Source of the DNA: Thalassotalea agarivorans
GTDB lineage: Bacteria; Pseudomonadota; Gammaproteobacteria; Enterobacterales; Alteromonadaceae
Assembly (NCBI RefSeq): GCF_030295955.1
Contig: NZ_AP027363.1
Coordinates: forward strand, 992,001-1,056,000
Reading direction: 5' to 3'
DNA length: 64,000 nt
The notes under the pieces are model-generated. The model worked only from the letters and a program-made list of their open reading frames with translations, searched no databases and was not told where the DNA came from. Position numbers and translations under genes: made by a program. Shown here piece by piece: positions 1 to 9,293 of this stretch; positions within the stretch are counted from its first letter, which is position 1; every line of letters begins with the position of its first letter.

Positions 1-888
1 GCGAGTATCGCAGCTACAGAGGGCGCAACTTATCAAAAAACTGGCGCAATGATGCTGATCGACGAACAGCTACAATGCGTTGGTTTACTTAGTGGTGGCT
101 GTTTGGAAGGCGATATAGCGTTGCATGCAGAAAAAGTGTTTGGCGATAAACGTAAACGAGTGATCACCTATGATCTGCTTAACGATGCCGACTTATTGTG
201 GGGGTTAGGCTTAGGTTGCGAAGGCAAACTGGATATTGTATTGCAATACTTAGCGCCGAGTAATGGACACCTAGGCATAGCGCAAATGTTGTCTGCAATC
301 GAACAAGGCCAAAGTGGCTATTTTTGGCAAAATATTACTGACGATGGCACAAGCAATGGGCAGTTTGTCACTACGCTACCAGCCAACCTCGCCGCTGGCA
401 TGGTTACGCCAATTTATCCGCTGCAGCATATACTTATTTGTGGAGCTGGGCCAGACGTTAAACCTTTAGTGGAAATGATGATGGTAATGCAGTGGCGCGT
501 TACTGTTGTTGATCACCGCAAAGCACAGTTAGCGTCTATGCCTCAAGGTGCGACGACGATACATCAGCGACCAGAATTACTCGAACGAAACACATTAAAT
601 TGCTACAGCGGTATTGTTGTGATGACGCATAATTTAGCACATGACCAAGCATATTTAGACGCAGCGATTGCAGCCAAAACAAGTTATATCGGCGTATTAG
701 GGCCACGAGCTCGCAAAGAAAAACTGTTAAAAGAGCAACCTAAACATCTCCATAATTCTATTTATGGCCCAATAGGACTCGATTTAGGAGGCCGCGGCCC
801 GCAAGCCATCGCTTTGTCGATTGTTAGCGAAATTCAACAGCATTTTGCTGGCGAGAAAAAGATAGAAAAACCTTGGGTTGTAGCCTAA
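1..888 (+). CDS. XdhC/CoxI family molybdenum-enzyme maturation protein, 5' end outside window
   Basis: This is the C-terminal 295 codons of an XdhC-type protein; the frame is open to the window edge and the first visible residues read as the family's N-terminal core, so only a short 5' part is missing. XdhC proteins bind the molybdenum cofactor and help sulfurate and insert it into xanthine dehydrogenase-family enzymes. The second half carries a Rossmann-type motif (ILICGAGPD, about bases 427-453) typical of the XdhC C-terminal domain, and the GLDLGGRGPQAIALSI segment near the end is also typical. Its stop abuts the start of the next gene, and the next two genes overlap or follow closely, so it belongs to the molybdenum hydroxylase operon that follows. 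Confidence 0.9.
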   Translation, partial: ASIAATEGATYQKTGAMMLIDEQLQCVGLLSGGCLEGDIALHAEKVFGDKRKRVITYDLLNDADLLWGLGLGCEGKLDIVLQYLAPSNGHLGIAQMLSAIEQGQSGYFWQNITDDGTSNGQFVTTLPANLAAGMVTPIYPLQHILICGAGPDVKPLVEMMMVMQWRVTVVDHRKAQLASMPQGATTIHQRPELLERNTLNCYSGIVVMTHNLAHDQAYLDAAIAAKTSYIGVLGPRARKEKLLKEQPKHLHNSIYGPIGLDLGGRGPQAIALSIVSEIQQHFAGEKKIEKPWVVA

Positions 889-1500
889 ATGCATATCCAT
901 TTGATTTTACTTGCAGCGGGTGCATCAAAACGTTTAGGGCAACCAAAACAGTTAATTGACATCGGCAATAAAGCGCTTATTGTGTATCAAATAGAAAAAT
1001 TGATTGCCGCTAAACGCAATGTGCAAGCGCAAGTGAGTATAAGCTGTGTTTTGGGTGCAAATCACGAGCTATGTCAGCCGCATATAACTGACCTAGCTGT
1101 GGATGTCGTTATAAATCAGGCGTGGCAACAAGGCATGTCTACGTCTTTGCAGTGTGGCATAAAGCATGCTCCCAAGGCAGATGCCTATGGCATAGTATTA
1201 GTCGATCAATATGCGTTGAAGAGTGCTCAAATTGAGGCATTGATAAAGGCTTATGTAGAGCAGCCAGAGCATATTCATCTGGCCGCCAGTGGTGAACAGT
1301 TTTCACCGCCTGCCATATTTAGCAACAGTTTTATTAAACATTTTGCTAGCGCGACAGGTGATAAAGGTGCTAAACCTGTCTTATATCAATTAAAAGACCT
1401 ATTAGCGTTACATCAAATGCCAGAAGCATTTATAGACCTAGATACGAAACAACAATTAAAACAATTAGAACAATTTAAGGCCAAAGAGGGTAGATCATGA
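889..1500 (+). CDS. MobA-like NTP transferase (MocA-type molybdenum cofactor cytidylyltransferase)
   Basis: The 203-aa protein opens with [16 protein letters not shown] (residues 7-22), the nucleotide-binding signature of MobA/MocA nucleotidyltransferases (LAAGxSxRxGxxK). Family members transfer CMP (MocA) or GMP (MobA) to molybdopterin. Next to an XdhC protein and a xanthine-dehydrogenase-type enzyme, the CMP-transferring MocA role is the more likely, but the nucleotide cannot be told from sequence. Its ATG follows directly on the stop of the upstream gene, and its stop overlaps the next start (ATGA, 1497-1500), so translational coupling is likely. Confidence 0.87.
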   Translation: MHIHLILLAAGASKRLGQPKQLIDIGNKALIVYQIEKLIAAKRNVQAQVSISCVLGANHELCQPHITDLAVDVVINQAWQQGMSTSLQCGIKHAPKADAYGIVLVDQYALKSAQIEALIKAYVEQPEHIHLAASGEQFSPPAIFSNSFIKHFASATGDKGAKPVLYQLKDLLALHQMPEAFIDLDTKQQLKQLEQFKAKEGRS

Positions 1501-1961
1501 CCATTCTTAAAATTAATGGTAAGACACATAAGTTTAACCAAGATCCTAGCATGCCATTGCTGTGGGTGTTGCGCGATATTTTAAAGTTTAAAGGGACCAA
1601 ATATGGTTGTGGCAAAGGCCTTTGTGGCGCATGCACGGTGCATATAAACGGCCAGCCAACGCGCTCTTGCGTCTTACCGGTATCGGCTGTTGAAGGGCAG
1701 GAGATTACCACAATAGAAGGTCTATCAGAAAACATTGATCATCCTGTACAGCAGGCTTGGCAAGAACTAAACGTACCACAATGCGGTTATTGCCAGTCAG
1801 GTCAAATGATGGCGGCAGCTGCATTGCTTGAAAGTAATAAAGCGCCCTCAGAGCAAGAGATTGAAATGGCGATGAGTGGCAACATTTGTCGTTGCGGCAC
1901 GTACCCTCGCATCAAAGAGGCGATTAACCGAGCGGCTGAACTAGCCACTGAAGTGAAGTAG
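1497..1961 (+). CDS. (2Fe-2S)-binding subunit of a molybdenum hydroxylase (IorA/CoxS-like)
   Basis: A 154-aa two-cluster ferredoxin-like subunit. The plant-type [2Fe-2S] cluster ligands are C38, C43, C46 and C58; the second, helical-domain cluster ligands are C96, C99, C131 and C133 (QCGYC and CRCG). This is the standard small subunit of the xanthine oxidase family and passes electrons from the molybdenum site. There is no FAD subunit in the operon, as in isoquinoline 1-oxidoreductase-type (IorAB) enzymes, which usually pass electrons to a cytochrome or quinone. Eight bases separate it from the large subunit. Confidence 0.93.
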   Translation: MTILKINGKTHKFNQDPSMPLLWVLRDILKFKGTKYGCGKGLCGACTVHINGQPTRSCVLPVSAVEGQEITTIEGLSENIDHPVQQAWQELNVPQCGYCQSGQMMAAAALLESNKAPSEQEIEMAMSGNICRCGTYPRIKEAINRAAELATEVK

Positions 1962-1969
1962 GAGATAAC

Positions 1970-4222
1970 ATGAAAACGATTGAAAATGTAAGTCGCCGAA
2001 GTTTTCTCAAACGCGTTGGTGCAAGTTCTAGTGCATTAGTACTTGGTGTTCAGTTGCCGAGCTTGGGCATGTTGCCTAAAGCGTTAGCTGCAACCAATAA
2101 ATCAGTGTTTGCGCCCAATGTATATGTACAAGTAACTGAGGACAACAAGGTTCAGGTGATCTGTCACCGTAGTGAAATGGGGCAAGGCATAAGAACCAGT
2201 ATCCCGATGATTGTTGCTGATGAAATTGAAGCCGAGTGGCAACAAATTGAAGTTATCCAAGGCCTAGGTGACGCTAAATACGGTAGTCAAAATACCGATG
2301 GCTCTAGAAGTATCCGTGACTTTTACCAACCACTTCGTGAAGCTGGTGCTTCAGCACGTATGATGCTTGAACAAGCAGCGGCTAAAGTATGGAAAGTCAG
2401 TCCAACAAAAGTTCAGGCAATGAACGGTAAAGTCTACCTGGCTAAAAGCAATAAATCGCTTTCATATGGCGAGCTTGTGCCAATTGCAATAAACCAAGAG
2501 ATTCCTGAAAAATCAGCGTTGGTGTTGAAGAAAAAATCGCAATTTAAATTCATTGGGAAAAAAGATATTCCACTAGTTGATGGCAAAGATATCGCGGCAG
2601 GTACGACAGTATTTGGCTTTGATGTGGAATTGCCAAATATGCGCTACGCGGTAATCGCAAGGCCACCGGTGCTAGGTGCTTCGGTGAAATCGTTAAATGC
2701 AGAAAAAGCCAATGGTATTGCTGGCGTTGTTGATGTTATTCAATTGGATGCATTAGAAGAGCCTGCGGCATTTAAACCGCTAGGTGGTGTTGCAGTAATA
2801 GCAACTAATACCTGGGCGGCGATGAAAGGCCGAGAAGCGTTAGAGATCGAGTGGAGCGAAAGTGAGCACGATGTCTATAACTCGCCAGCTTATAAAGAAG
2901 CGTTGAAAGAGTCTTGTATTACGGCAAACAATGTTTTACGCAAAAAGGGTGACGTAGAAGCTGCGCTAAAAGCGGCTACAAAAAGTCATACAGCAGACTA
3001 TTTTGTACCGAGTCTCATTCATGTACCGATGGAACCACCGGCAGCAACAGCGCATTTCCATGATGGCATTATGGATATTTGGGCATGTACTCAAACGCCT
3101 CAGTCTTCGCAAGGTACCGTAGCTGCAATTACTGGATTAAAACCAGAAAATGTAAATGTGAATGTTACTTTGCTTGGTGGTGGTTTTGGTCGTAAATCTA
3201 AACCTGATTTTGTTGTTGAGGCGGCAGTGCTGTCAAAACAATTAGAGGTGCCAGTAAAGGTATGTTGGACGCGCGAAGATGAAGTTAAAAATGGCTACTA
3301 TCAAGCGGTCAGTTATCAGCGTATGTCTGCAGGTTTCAACAATGAAGATAAGGTTACCGCATGGCATCATCAAGTTACCCAGCCACCTATTAGTGCGACT
3401 TTTGCTAAAGGCTCAGATATTATCGGCGGCGAATCGAATTTAGGATTGATTGATACACCTTTTGATATCGCCAATATCCAAGCTTCAGTGGGTAAGATAA
3501 AAGCGCATACTCGTATTGGTTGGTTGCGCTCGGTTAATAATATTAACCATGCCTTTGCAGCAAGCAGTTTTGCTGATGAATTAGCGCATGAAGCGAAAGC
3601 GGATAGTAAAGATTTTCTGCTAAGTCTGATTGGTCAGGATAGAAAAATTGACCTGAGCAAAGAAAATGCAAGCTATGGTAACTATGGCGAAACCATAGAA
3701 GAGTACCCTATCGATACGGCGCGTCATAAGGCTTGTGTCGAGAAAGTGGCAGCAATGTCGAAGTGGGGACAAACATTACCAGCGGGACATGCCTTAGGTA
3801 TTGCCGTGCATCGCAGTTTCTGTAGTTATGTTGCTTGTGTCGTTGAAGTTTCAACCAACAAAGCAGGGAAAGTTAGGCTAGAAAACATTTGGATGGCCGC
3901 CGATTGTGGCACCGTAGTTAACCCAGAGCGTGCCGTTTCGCAAATGGAGGGAGCTGCTATCTTTGGTATTTCACTCACCTATTTTGGTGAAATAACCGCA
4001 GAAAATGGTGCTATTGTCCAAGGTAACTTTGATGACTACCCGGTTGCGCGTATGTCAGATGTACCGCCTATTCATGTTGAAATTATTGAAAACGATCAAC
4101 CCCCAGGTGGTGTTGGTGAACCTGGTGTGCCACCGATTGCGCCAGCGATTTGCAACGCAATCTTTAAAGCAACAGGTGAACGTTATCGTGAACTGCCGTT
4201 GAAAAAATACGGTATTATATAG
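1970..4222 (+). CDS. Molybdopterin-binding large subunit, xanthine dehydrogenase family (IorB-like), Tat-exported
   Basis: A 750-aa catalytic subunit. The N-terminus has a twin-arginine signal (SRRSFLKRVG, RR at residues 9-10) and a hydrophobic stretch ending near ALA, so the enzyme should be exported folded to the periplasm together with the signal-less Fe-S subunit. Glycine-rich cofactor motifs (TLLGGGFGRK and PPGGVGEPGVPP near the C-terminus, with the expected catalytic Glu) identify the family. Fusion of both halves in one chain with a Tat signal is the IorB type. The substrate (an aldehyde or N-heterocycle) cannot be inferred. The RBS AGGAGAT lies at 1961-1967. Confidence 0.92.
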   Translation: MKTIENVSRRSFLKRVGASSSALVLGVQLPSLGMLPKALAATNKSVFAPNVYVQVTEDNKVQVICHRSEMGQGIRTSIPMIVADEIEAEWQQIEVIQGLGDAKYGSQNTDGSRSIRDFYQPLREAGASARMMLEQAAAKVWKVSPTKVQAMNGKVYLAKSNKSLSYGELVPIAINQEIPEKSALVLKKKSQFKFIGKKDIPLVDGKDIAAGTTVFGFDVELPNMRYAVIARPPVLGASVKSLNAEKANGIAGVVDVIQLDALEEPAAFKPLGGVAVIATNTWAAMKGREALEIEWSESEHDVYNSPAYKEALKESCITANNVLRKKGDVEAALKAATKSHTADYFVPSLIHVPMEPPAATAHFHDGIMDIWACTQTPQSSQGTVAAITGLKPENVNVNVTLLGGGFGRKSKPDFVVEAAVLSKQLEVPVKVCWTREDEVKNGYYQAVSYQRMSAGFNNEDKVTAWHHQVTQPPISATFAKGSDIIGGESNLGLIDTPFDIANIQASVGKIKAHTRIGWLRSVNNINHAFAASSFADELAHEAKADSKDFLLSLIGQDRKIDLSKENASYGNYGETIEEYPIDTARHKACVEKVAAMSKWGQTLPAGHALGIAVHRSFCSYVACVVEVSTNKAGKVRLENIWMAADCGTVVNPERAVSQMEGAAIFGISLTYFGEITAENGAIVQGNFDDYPVARMSDVPPIHVEIIENDQPPGGVGEPGVPPIAPAICNAIFKATGERYRELPLKKYGII

Positions 4223-4244
4223 CTTAAATTTAGGCTAAACGAAT

Positions 4245-4270
4245 GGCGCTCCTTAACCTGAGCGCCTATT
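4245..4270 (+). terminator. Hairpin terminator after the molybdenum hydroxylase operon
   Basis: GGCGCTC (4245-4251) and GAGCGCC (4260-4266) form a perfect 7-bp stem with an 8-base loop, followed by the weak T-rich stretch TATTTAATT. It lies between the large subunit and the DUF2058 gene. Confidence 0.6.
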
Positions 4271-4298
4271 TAATTCACTTATTAGAACGAGAGAAAAG

Positions 4299-4847
4299 AT
4301 GTCTTCGTTGCAAGAACAGTTACTTAAAGCAGGTTTAACGACTAAGCAGAAAGCACGCCAAGCTAATAGCGATAAGCGTAAGAAGCAGAAACAAAAGCGC
4401 AGTGGCGCTAACGTTGAACAGTCGATGCAAGAACAAGTTAAACAAGAGCTCGCTAAATCTAAAGCGGATAAACTTGCAAAAGATGCCGCATTAAATGCTG
4501 AAAAACAGCAACAATTAGCTAACAAGGAAGCGCATCAGCGAAAACTACAAATTCTTGAGCATCACAGTTTAAAAGATATTGATGGTGACAAAGAATACAA
4601 CTACAACTTTGAAGGCAAAATTAAAAAGTTAGCGTTAGATGAACAAACCTATCAGGCACTAGTCAATGGCCGCCTTGCAGTATGCGGATTAGCTGGCGTC
4701 AGTTACGTTGTTACGGCTGAAACAGCAGCAAAATTGCAGACGCTAGATAACGATATTGTGTTGGTACAAAACGACAAGCAGGAAACGGCTGTCGATGAAG
4801 AAGATCCATATGCAGATTATCAAATACCTGATGATTTGATGTGGTAA
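4299..4847 (+). CDS. DUF2058 family protein (YaiL-like)
   Basis: A 182-aa highly charged protein beginning MSSLQEQLLKAGLTTKQKA, the characteristic start of DUF2058/YaiL proteins. The N-terminal 90 residues are very rich in Lys, Gln and Glu and probably form a helical or coiled nucleic-acid-binding region; a small C-terminal domain follows. The family has been annotated as nucleoprotein/polynucleotide-associated, but its role is not established. RBS AACGAGAGA precedes the ATG. It appears monocistronic. Confidence 0.88.
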   Translation: MSSLQEQLLKAGLTTKQKARQANSDKRKKQKQKRSGANVEQSMQEQVKQELAKSKADKLAKDAALNAEKQQQLANKEAHQRKLQILEHHSLKDIDGDKEYNYNFEGKIKKLALDEQTYQALVNGRLAVCGLAGVSYVVTAETAAKLQTLDNDIVLVQNDKQETAVDEEDPYADYQIPDDLMW

Positions 4848-4881
4848 CAACAAAAATTATAACTATTTTCTGGGGTTTATA

Positions 4882-6195
4882 ATGGAAAACAAAACCTTTC
4901 TAGCACTCTCTTTTATAGCTAGCCTAGCTTTTTCGCATGTTGCGTACGCAGATTCCATGTTTAGTGATGAAGTTACTCAACGAGTGAATAAGGATATGCA
5001 AAAGCGCCTAGGATGTTATTCGTTCAAACAATGTAAAGCATTAGCCGAAGACGGCAGTGTGCGCCACCAATCTTTTATGTCAGAAGTCTATCTGATGGGT
5101 GAAGCTTATGGCATAAAATCTGACGAAGGCATGAGCCGCAAGAAAGTCTTTTTTTGGATGAAAGTTGCAGCGGAAAATGGTGCATTGTCCGAGCAAAGTT
5201 CATTGGCAAGGGCCTACTTATATGGTTCCTATGAAAATGAGGTTGACCTCGAAAAGGCTACCTACTGGGCAAATAAAGTCATTGCGGCGGAAAGCAAGAG
5301 TGGCTATTTTGTTTTAGGTGAAGTCGCTAAGTTAGAAAAACGATACAAAGACGCAATGAAAAACTATCGGCTTGCCGATGGGGCGACCGAAGCGGAATAT
5401 CAGATCGCAGAGCTATATTTTCATGGGCATGGTGTTGAAAGAGACATTGAAAAAGCGAAAGGACACTATAAAAACGCCAACCGATTGGGCGACTCGGAAG
5501 CTAGTTACAAACTTGGTATTATCGCTAGGTATCATGACAAAGATGATAAAAAGGCTTTGTATTATTTTGAATCGGCCACACATAGGGGGAGAATTGCACT
5601 AGGTATTGGCGAATATCACCCACAATCTAAAGAACAAATTGCTTTAATGCGTTTAGATAAATTAAAGCCCGGTGATAATTACGAATATGTCGCCGAACTG
5701 TTTTTGTCTGGAGCTCGAAACAAGTTACCCGTAAGCACCCGAATCTATGGACAATTGCTGTGGGGTGGTAAAGGTGTTGATAAAAACCAAGAAATGGCAG
5801 TTAAATTTTTCAACGTCGCGGCTTCTATGAAAGATGGTCGAGCAGCCTATTTGTTAAGTGATGCATATCGAAACGGACTTGTTGTAGAAAAAGATGAAAA
5901 GAAGGCGAATGAGTTTCTTCGTTATGCAGCCAGTTTGAAAGATATCGCTTCAGTATCGCTTCTAGGTCGCTATTACCTTGCTGGTCAAGGTGGCTTTGAA
6001 CAAAATTACGACAAAGCTTTTGAAGCGCTTATGTATGCTGGCCACAAAGGAGACGCTGAAGCGCTTTATGCATTGGGTTTCATTTATGAGTATGGTGCAG
6101 GCCGAGATATAGATAAAGCCAGTGCCAAAAAATACTATAACTATGCTGCTCAAAGGGGCGACCAAAGAGCTAAAGCAAAGCTAGAAAAAATGTAG
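4882..6195 (+). CDS. Sel1-like repeat protein with signal peptide
   Basis: A 437-aa protein with a Sec signal peptide (hydrophobic residues 7-22, cleavage likely after AYA at about residue 24). Several Sel1/TPR-like repeats of about 36 residues follow, recognisable by AxxxLGxxYxxGxG-type patterns such as AEYQIAELYFHGHGVERD and ALYALGFIYEYGAGRD. Sel1 repeats form alpha-solenoids for protein-protein interaction; in the periplasm they often act in envelope stress or assembly. No catalytic domain is visible. Precise role unknown. Confidence 0.85.
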   Translation: MENKTFLALSFIASLAFSHVAYADSMFSDEVTQRVNKDMQKRLGCYSFKQCKALAEDGSVRHQSFMSEVYLMGEAYGIKSDEGMSRKKVFFWMKVAAENGALSEQSSLARAYLYGSYENEVDLEKATYWANKVIAAESKSGYFVLGEVAKLEKRYKDAMKNYRLADGATEAEYQIAELYFHGHGVERDIEKAKGHYKNANRLGDSEASYKLGIIARYHDKDDKKALYYFESATHRGRIALGIGEYHPQSKEQIALMRLDKLKPGDNYEYVAELFLSGARNKLPVSTRIYGQLLWGGKGVDKNQEMAVKFFNVAASMKDGRAAYLLSDAYRNGLVVEKDEKKANEFLRYAASLKDIASVSLLGRYYLAGQGGFEQNYDKAFEALMYAGHKGDAEALYALGFIYEYGAGRDIDKASAKKYYNYAAQRGDQRAKAKLEKM

Positions 6196-6208
6196 TATAT
6201 ATTGTTAA

Positions 6209-6243
6209 GAAAAACGCTAACTGTATCAGTTAGCGTTTTTTTC
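6209..6243. terminator. Bidirectional terminator between the Sel1 gene and the lipoprotein gene
   Basis: AAAAACGCTAACTG and CAGTTAGCGTTTTT form a perfect long stem with loop TAT and T-runs on both strands. It serves the convergent genes on both sides and overlaps the last codons of the minus-strand lipoprotein gene. Confidence 0.9.
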
Positions 6244-6927
6244 ATGATCTGCACTGACACGCATCAAGCCATTTTTAAAGGTGTTTAGCCAGCTATTAAA
6301 AATAGACTTTACGTCACCATAATTAAACACAGCGGTGTTTAAGTGCCATTGACTTACGCGTTGTCCTCTATCAATTGCTTGCGCCAATACTTCACCAGAT
6401 TGTGCATCTTTTAACTGAGCAATTAAAACTAAGGAACCTGACGTTTCAGTGTAAGTTCTGCCGAATTGCAAACTGGTTCTTCTGCTATCTTCTCGTGGCG
6501 CAGCTAAACGGATGTCAGTTATCACAACATCAATTTGCAAAGTATTACCATCGGCTTTATCAACAATTTCCCAAGGTTGATGTTCATCAAACACATCGCC
6601 TACTTTTTCTCTAAAGGCTTGCTCTAATTTTCGTAGGTCTTTGTCTCGTAAATCGTAGGTGGCATTTAACCCTTCTGATTTAACATCTACTCTAGGCGGT
6701 TTATAATCGGCCGGGTGCTCGTTATTCGCCGTGACTGTAGCAAAGTATAGTTTTGTGTATTTGCGCCAATTAACATCTGGTTTCACAAATGAAATAGCCA
6801 GTGCCGAATTTTCGACTTTTGCCAGTCCAAGCTCGTTTGTTTGTTCTGACAAAGTGGGATCTGGTGTTGCACAAGCGACTAAAAAACAGCTAGCGAGTGC
6901 GGCACATAACATATGTTTAGATTTCAT
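6226..6927 (-). CDS. Putative DUF3313-type lipoprotein
   Basis: The start was chosen at the ATG at 6927 (MKSKHMLCAALASCF), preceded by a strong GAGGGGAAAG RBS, rather than the upstream ATG at 6963. The 233-aa product has a lipoprotein signal with lipobox LVAC at about residue 18. The body resembles DUF3313 lipoproteins, but this is pattern recognition and unverified. Expected to be attached to the outer or inner membrane facing the periplasm. Function unknown. Its 3' end runs into the shared terminator. Confidence 0.72.
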   Translation of the reverse strand: MKSKHMLCAALASCFLVACATPDPTLSEQTNELGLAKVENSALAISFVKPDVNWRKYTKLYFATVTANNEHPADYKPPRVDVKSEGLNATYDLRDKDLRKLEQAFREKVGDVFDEHQPWEIVDKADGNTLQIDVVITDIRLAAPREDSRRTSLQFGRTYTETSGSLVLIAQLKDAQSGEVLAQAIDRGQRVSQWHLNTAVFNYGDVKSIFNSWLNTFKNGLMRVSADHEKNAN

Positions 6928-7100
6928 TCTTTCCCCTCGGTTTCTTTGCATCATTATTATCAACTCGTTCTAAAAACATACTGATAGCGTTTTGATTGAA
7001 TATCAACCAACAAAAAGATTACGTTGCAACACAGATTTGCGATTAATCTTCGATAAAATATACGTTAGAATAGCGCACTTGCTAGATTTAAGAGGTAATT

Positions 7101-7463
7101 ATGGCAGTTATTCGATGGATTATTGGAAGAATTATTTTATTCTTTGATTTTATCTTTTCACCATCAAAACCAAAGCGTACCCTAGATGACCAAAAGGCAT
7201 TGGATGATGCTACAGCGCATTTGAGTTTGTATCAGTTACCGGCATGTCCTTTTTGCGTAAAAGTTAGAAGGGAGATGAAACGTCAGGGGTTGAATATTGC
7301 ACTGCGCAATATCAATCAAAATGAATCGTATAGAGAGGAATTGATTCGAGAAGGCGGCAAGCGAACTGTGCCGTGCCTTAAGATTGAAGCACAAGGTCAG
7401 GAGACAAAGTGGCTTTATGAATCAAGTGATATAGTGCAGTATCTTGCGCAATTTACACGTTAA
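7101..7463 (+). CDS. Glutaredoxin-family protein with N-terminal membrane segment
   Basis: A 120-aa protein. An N-terminal hydrophobic helix (about residues 4-20) is followed by a glutaredoxin/GST-N fold with the redox motif CPFC (in LPACPFCVKVRREMK) and the cis-Pro loop motif TVPCL. It likely reduces disulfides or glutathionylated proteins, anchored at the inner membrane. RBS AGAGGT at 7090-7095. A strong terminator follows. Confidence 0.88.
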   Translation: MAVIRWIIGRIILFFDFIFSPSKPKRTLDDQKALDDATAHLSLYQLPACPFCVKVRREMKRQGLNIALRNINQNESYREELIREGGKRTVPCLKIEAQGQETKWLYESSDIVQYLAQFTR

Positions 7464-7466
7464 CTA

Positions 7467-7500
7467 AAAAGGGCAATAGTAATATTGCCCTTTTTATTTG
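7467..7500 (+). terminator. Rho-independent terminator after the glutaredoxin gene
   Basis: AAAAAGGGCAATA and TATTGCCCTTTTT form a long perfect stem with a short GTAA loop and a T-run. Confidence 0.9.
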
Positions 7501-7556
7501 AATGATATTTTGCAAATGAGTGGTCTTTTTACAAAACAACCGGATATGAGAGTGCC

Positions 7557-8558
7557 ATGTTGATCAAACATAAGAAGTCTAGCCATTTAACTGAAAACGA
7601 TGTGACAGACGAAGCAATATACCATCAGCGCCGAACTGTTATTAAGCAACTTGGCTTTCTTGGTATGGGTTCGCTGTTGGCATCAAAGGCAAGTGCTTTT
7701 GACCTGTTTCCGAGCATTGAAGATAAAGAGCGCTTTGTACAGCGACCTTTGGAATATACAAAAGACACGACCAACAAAGAAGATCTCACACCTGAAGCTA
7801 AGGTTACTAGCCACAATAATTTTTATGAATTTGGTGCGCAAAAACATCAACCGGCAGAATTGGCACAAGGTTTTAAAGTCGACCCATGGCAACTAACCAT
7901 TACCGGTGAAGTCGACGCGCCGTTAACCTTAGGCTATGACGAACTGTATTCTAGTTTTTCATTAGAAGAGAGAATTTATCGACTGCGCTGCGTAGAAGCC
8001 TGGTCTATGGTGGTTCCTTGGCTTGGCTTCCCGTTGGCAAGTTTGATCGCAAAAGCTAAACCGAACAGTAAAGCCAAGTATGTAGTGTTTAAAACGCTTT
8101 ATGATCCAAAGCAAATGCCAGGACAGCGCAATAGACGAATTGGTGGCGGTATAGACTATCCCTATGTTGAGGGATTAACCATTGCTGAAGCAATGAACCC
8201 ACTGACGCTAATGAGCGTTGGTGTATACGGAAAAACACTTCCGCCTCAAAATGGTGCGCCTATCCGCTTAGTTGTGCCGTGGAAGTATGGATTTAAGAGT
8301 ATTAAATCTGTCGTTAGTATCGAGCTCACTGAAAAGCAGCCAAAAACCACATGGAACATACTTGCGCCACATGAATATGGTTTTTATGCCAATGTAAACC
8401 CTAATGTTGACCACCCAAGATGGAGTCAGGCGAGAGAGCGCAGAATTACAGGCGGCGGTCTTTTTTCACAAAAACGTATCGATACGCAACTATTTAATGG
8501 CTATGGTGAAGAAGTAGCCGACTTGTACACGCAGCTTAACTTAAAGAAATACTATTAG
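7557..8558 (+). CDS. msrP: Protein-methionine-sulfoxide reductase catalytic subunit MsrP (YedY)
   Basis: 333 aa, the normal family length. MsrP is a periplasmic molybdopterin enzyme that repairs methionine sulfoxide in envelope proteins. The segment [19 protein letters not shown] contains the conserved Cys that ligands molybdenum, and the N-terminal [15 protein letters not shown] is a twin-arginine-like export region (RR at about residues 24-25). Eleven bases downstream lies its heme partner msrQ, the usual operon. Confidence 0.94.
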   Translation: MLIKHKKSSHLTENDVTDEAIYHQRRTVIKQLGFLGMGSLLASKASAFDLFPSIEDKERFVQRPLEYTKDTTNKEDLTPEAKVTSHNNFYEFGAQKHQPAELAQGFKVDPWQLTITGEVDAPLTLGYDELYSSFSLEERIYRLRCVEAWSMVVPWLGFPLASLIAKAKPNSKAKYVVFKTLYDPKQMPGQRNRRIGGGIDYPYVEGLTIAEAMNPLTLMSVGVYGKTLPPQNGAPIRLVVPWKYGFKSIKSVVSIELTEKQPKTTWNILAPHEYGFYANVNPNVDHPRWSQARERRITGGGLFSQKRIDTQLFNGYGEEVADLYTQLNLKKYY

Positions 8559-8569
8559 GCATTTACGTA

Positions 8570-9184
8570 ATGGGCGCACAATCCAAACATAAAATCTGGA
8601 TGTTAAAGGCAGCTATCCATGTCATTTGCTTAGGCTGTATTGGTTGGCTTTATACCGCGGCTGCATTTGATAAGCTAGGTGCAGATCCCGTCGAGTATGT
8701 GATTCATTATACTGGCATGGGAGCACTACATTGCTTGTTGTTAACGCTATTGGTTACGCCGCTCGCAAAAGGGTTTAAACAAGCATGGCTGATGCAAACG
8801 CGGCGTCTGATTGGGCTCTATAGCTTTACTTTTGCCTGTTTGCACATTCTCAACTTTTACTTTTTCGAATTAGGACAAGAACTATCATTATTCCTCAGTG
8901 AATTAATCGAGCGACCGTACATTACCATGGGGCTTGGTGGCTTCATTATTCTGTTTTTGCTGGCGGTAACTTCGCCGAATATCATTAAAAGGCGTATGAA
9001 AAAACGCTGGCAGCACCTTCATAATTGGGTTTATTTGGCGGCTATCTTGATCGGTGTGCATTTTTATTGGTCGGTTAAGTCGGAAATTATAGAACCAACG
9101 ATCTACTTACTTATCATTGTCGTATTACTGGCCTTTAGGCGTAAAAAATTATTGTCTTTTAAACGCACAAAAACATCACTTTAA
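8570..9184 (+). CDS. msrQ: MsrQ (YedZ), heme-binding membrane subunit of the methionine sulfoxide reductase
   Basis: A 204-aa integral membrane protein with about six helices and conserved heme-ligand histidines (GMGALHCLLL, CLHILNFY, HLHNWVYLAAILIGVHFYW). MsrQ passes electrons from the quinone pool to MsrP in the periplasm. Its pairing directly after msrP supports the call. The ATG at 8570 is closely spaced to the msrP stop. Confidence 0.92.
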   Translation: MGAQSKHKIWMLKAAIHVICLGCIGWLYTAAAFDKLGADPVEYVIHYTGMGALHCLLLTLLVTPLAKGFKQAWLMQTRRLIGLYSFTFACLHILNFYFFELGQELSLFLSELIERPYITMGLGGFIILFLLAVTSPNIIKRRMKKRWQHLHNWVYLAAILIGVHFYWSVKSEIIEPTIYLLIIVVLLAFRRKKLLSFKRTKTSL

Positions 9185-9293
9185 CGCGTTTCATCCTCGT
9201 TTCGATATTTATCACTTGAGACAGGCGGTGATAGCTTATAATGTAACTTAATAAATAAAGTAGTATCACAATAACAGTCACAGGAATTAACAC

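Noticed and set aside
1475-1735. Minus-strand open frame across the Fe-S subunit start
   Set aside because: Antisense of a strongly conserved cofactor-binding gene, with no supporting start site or motif.
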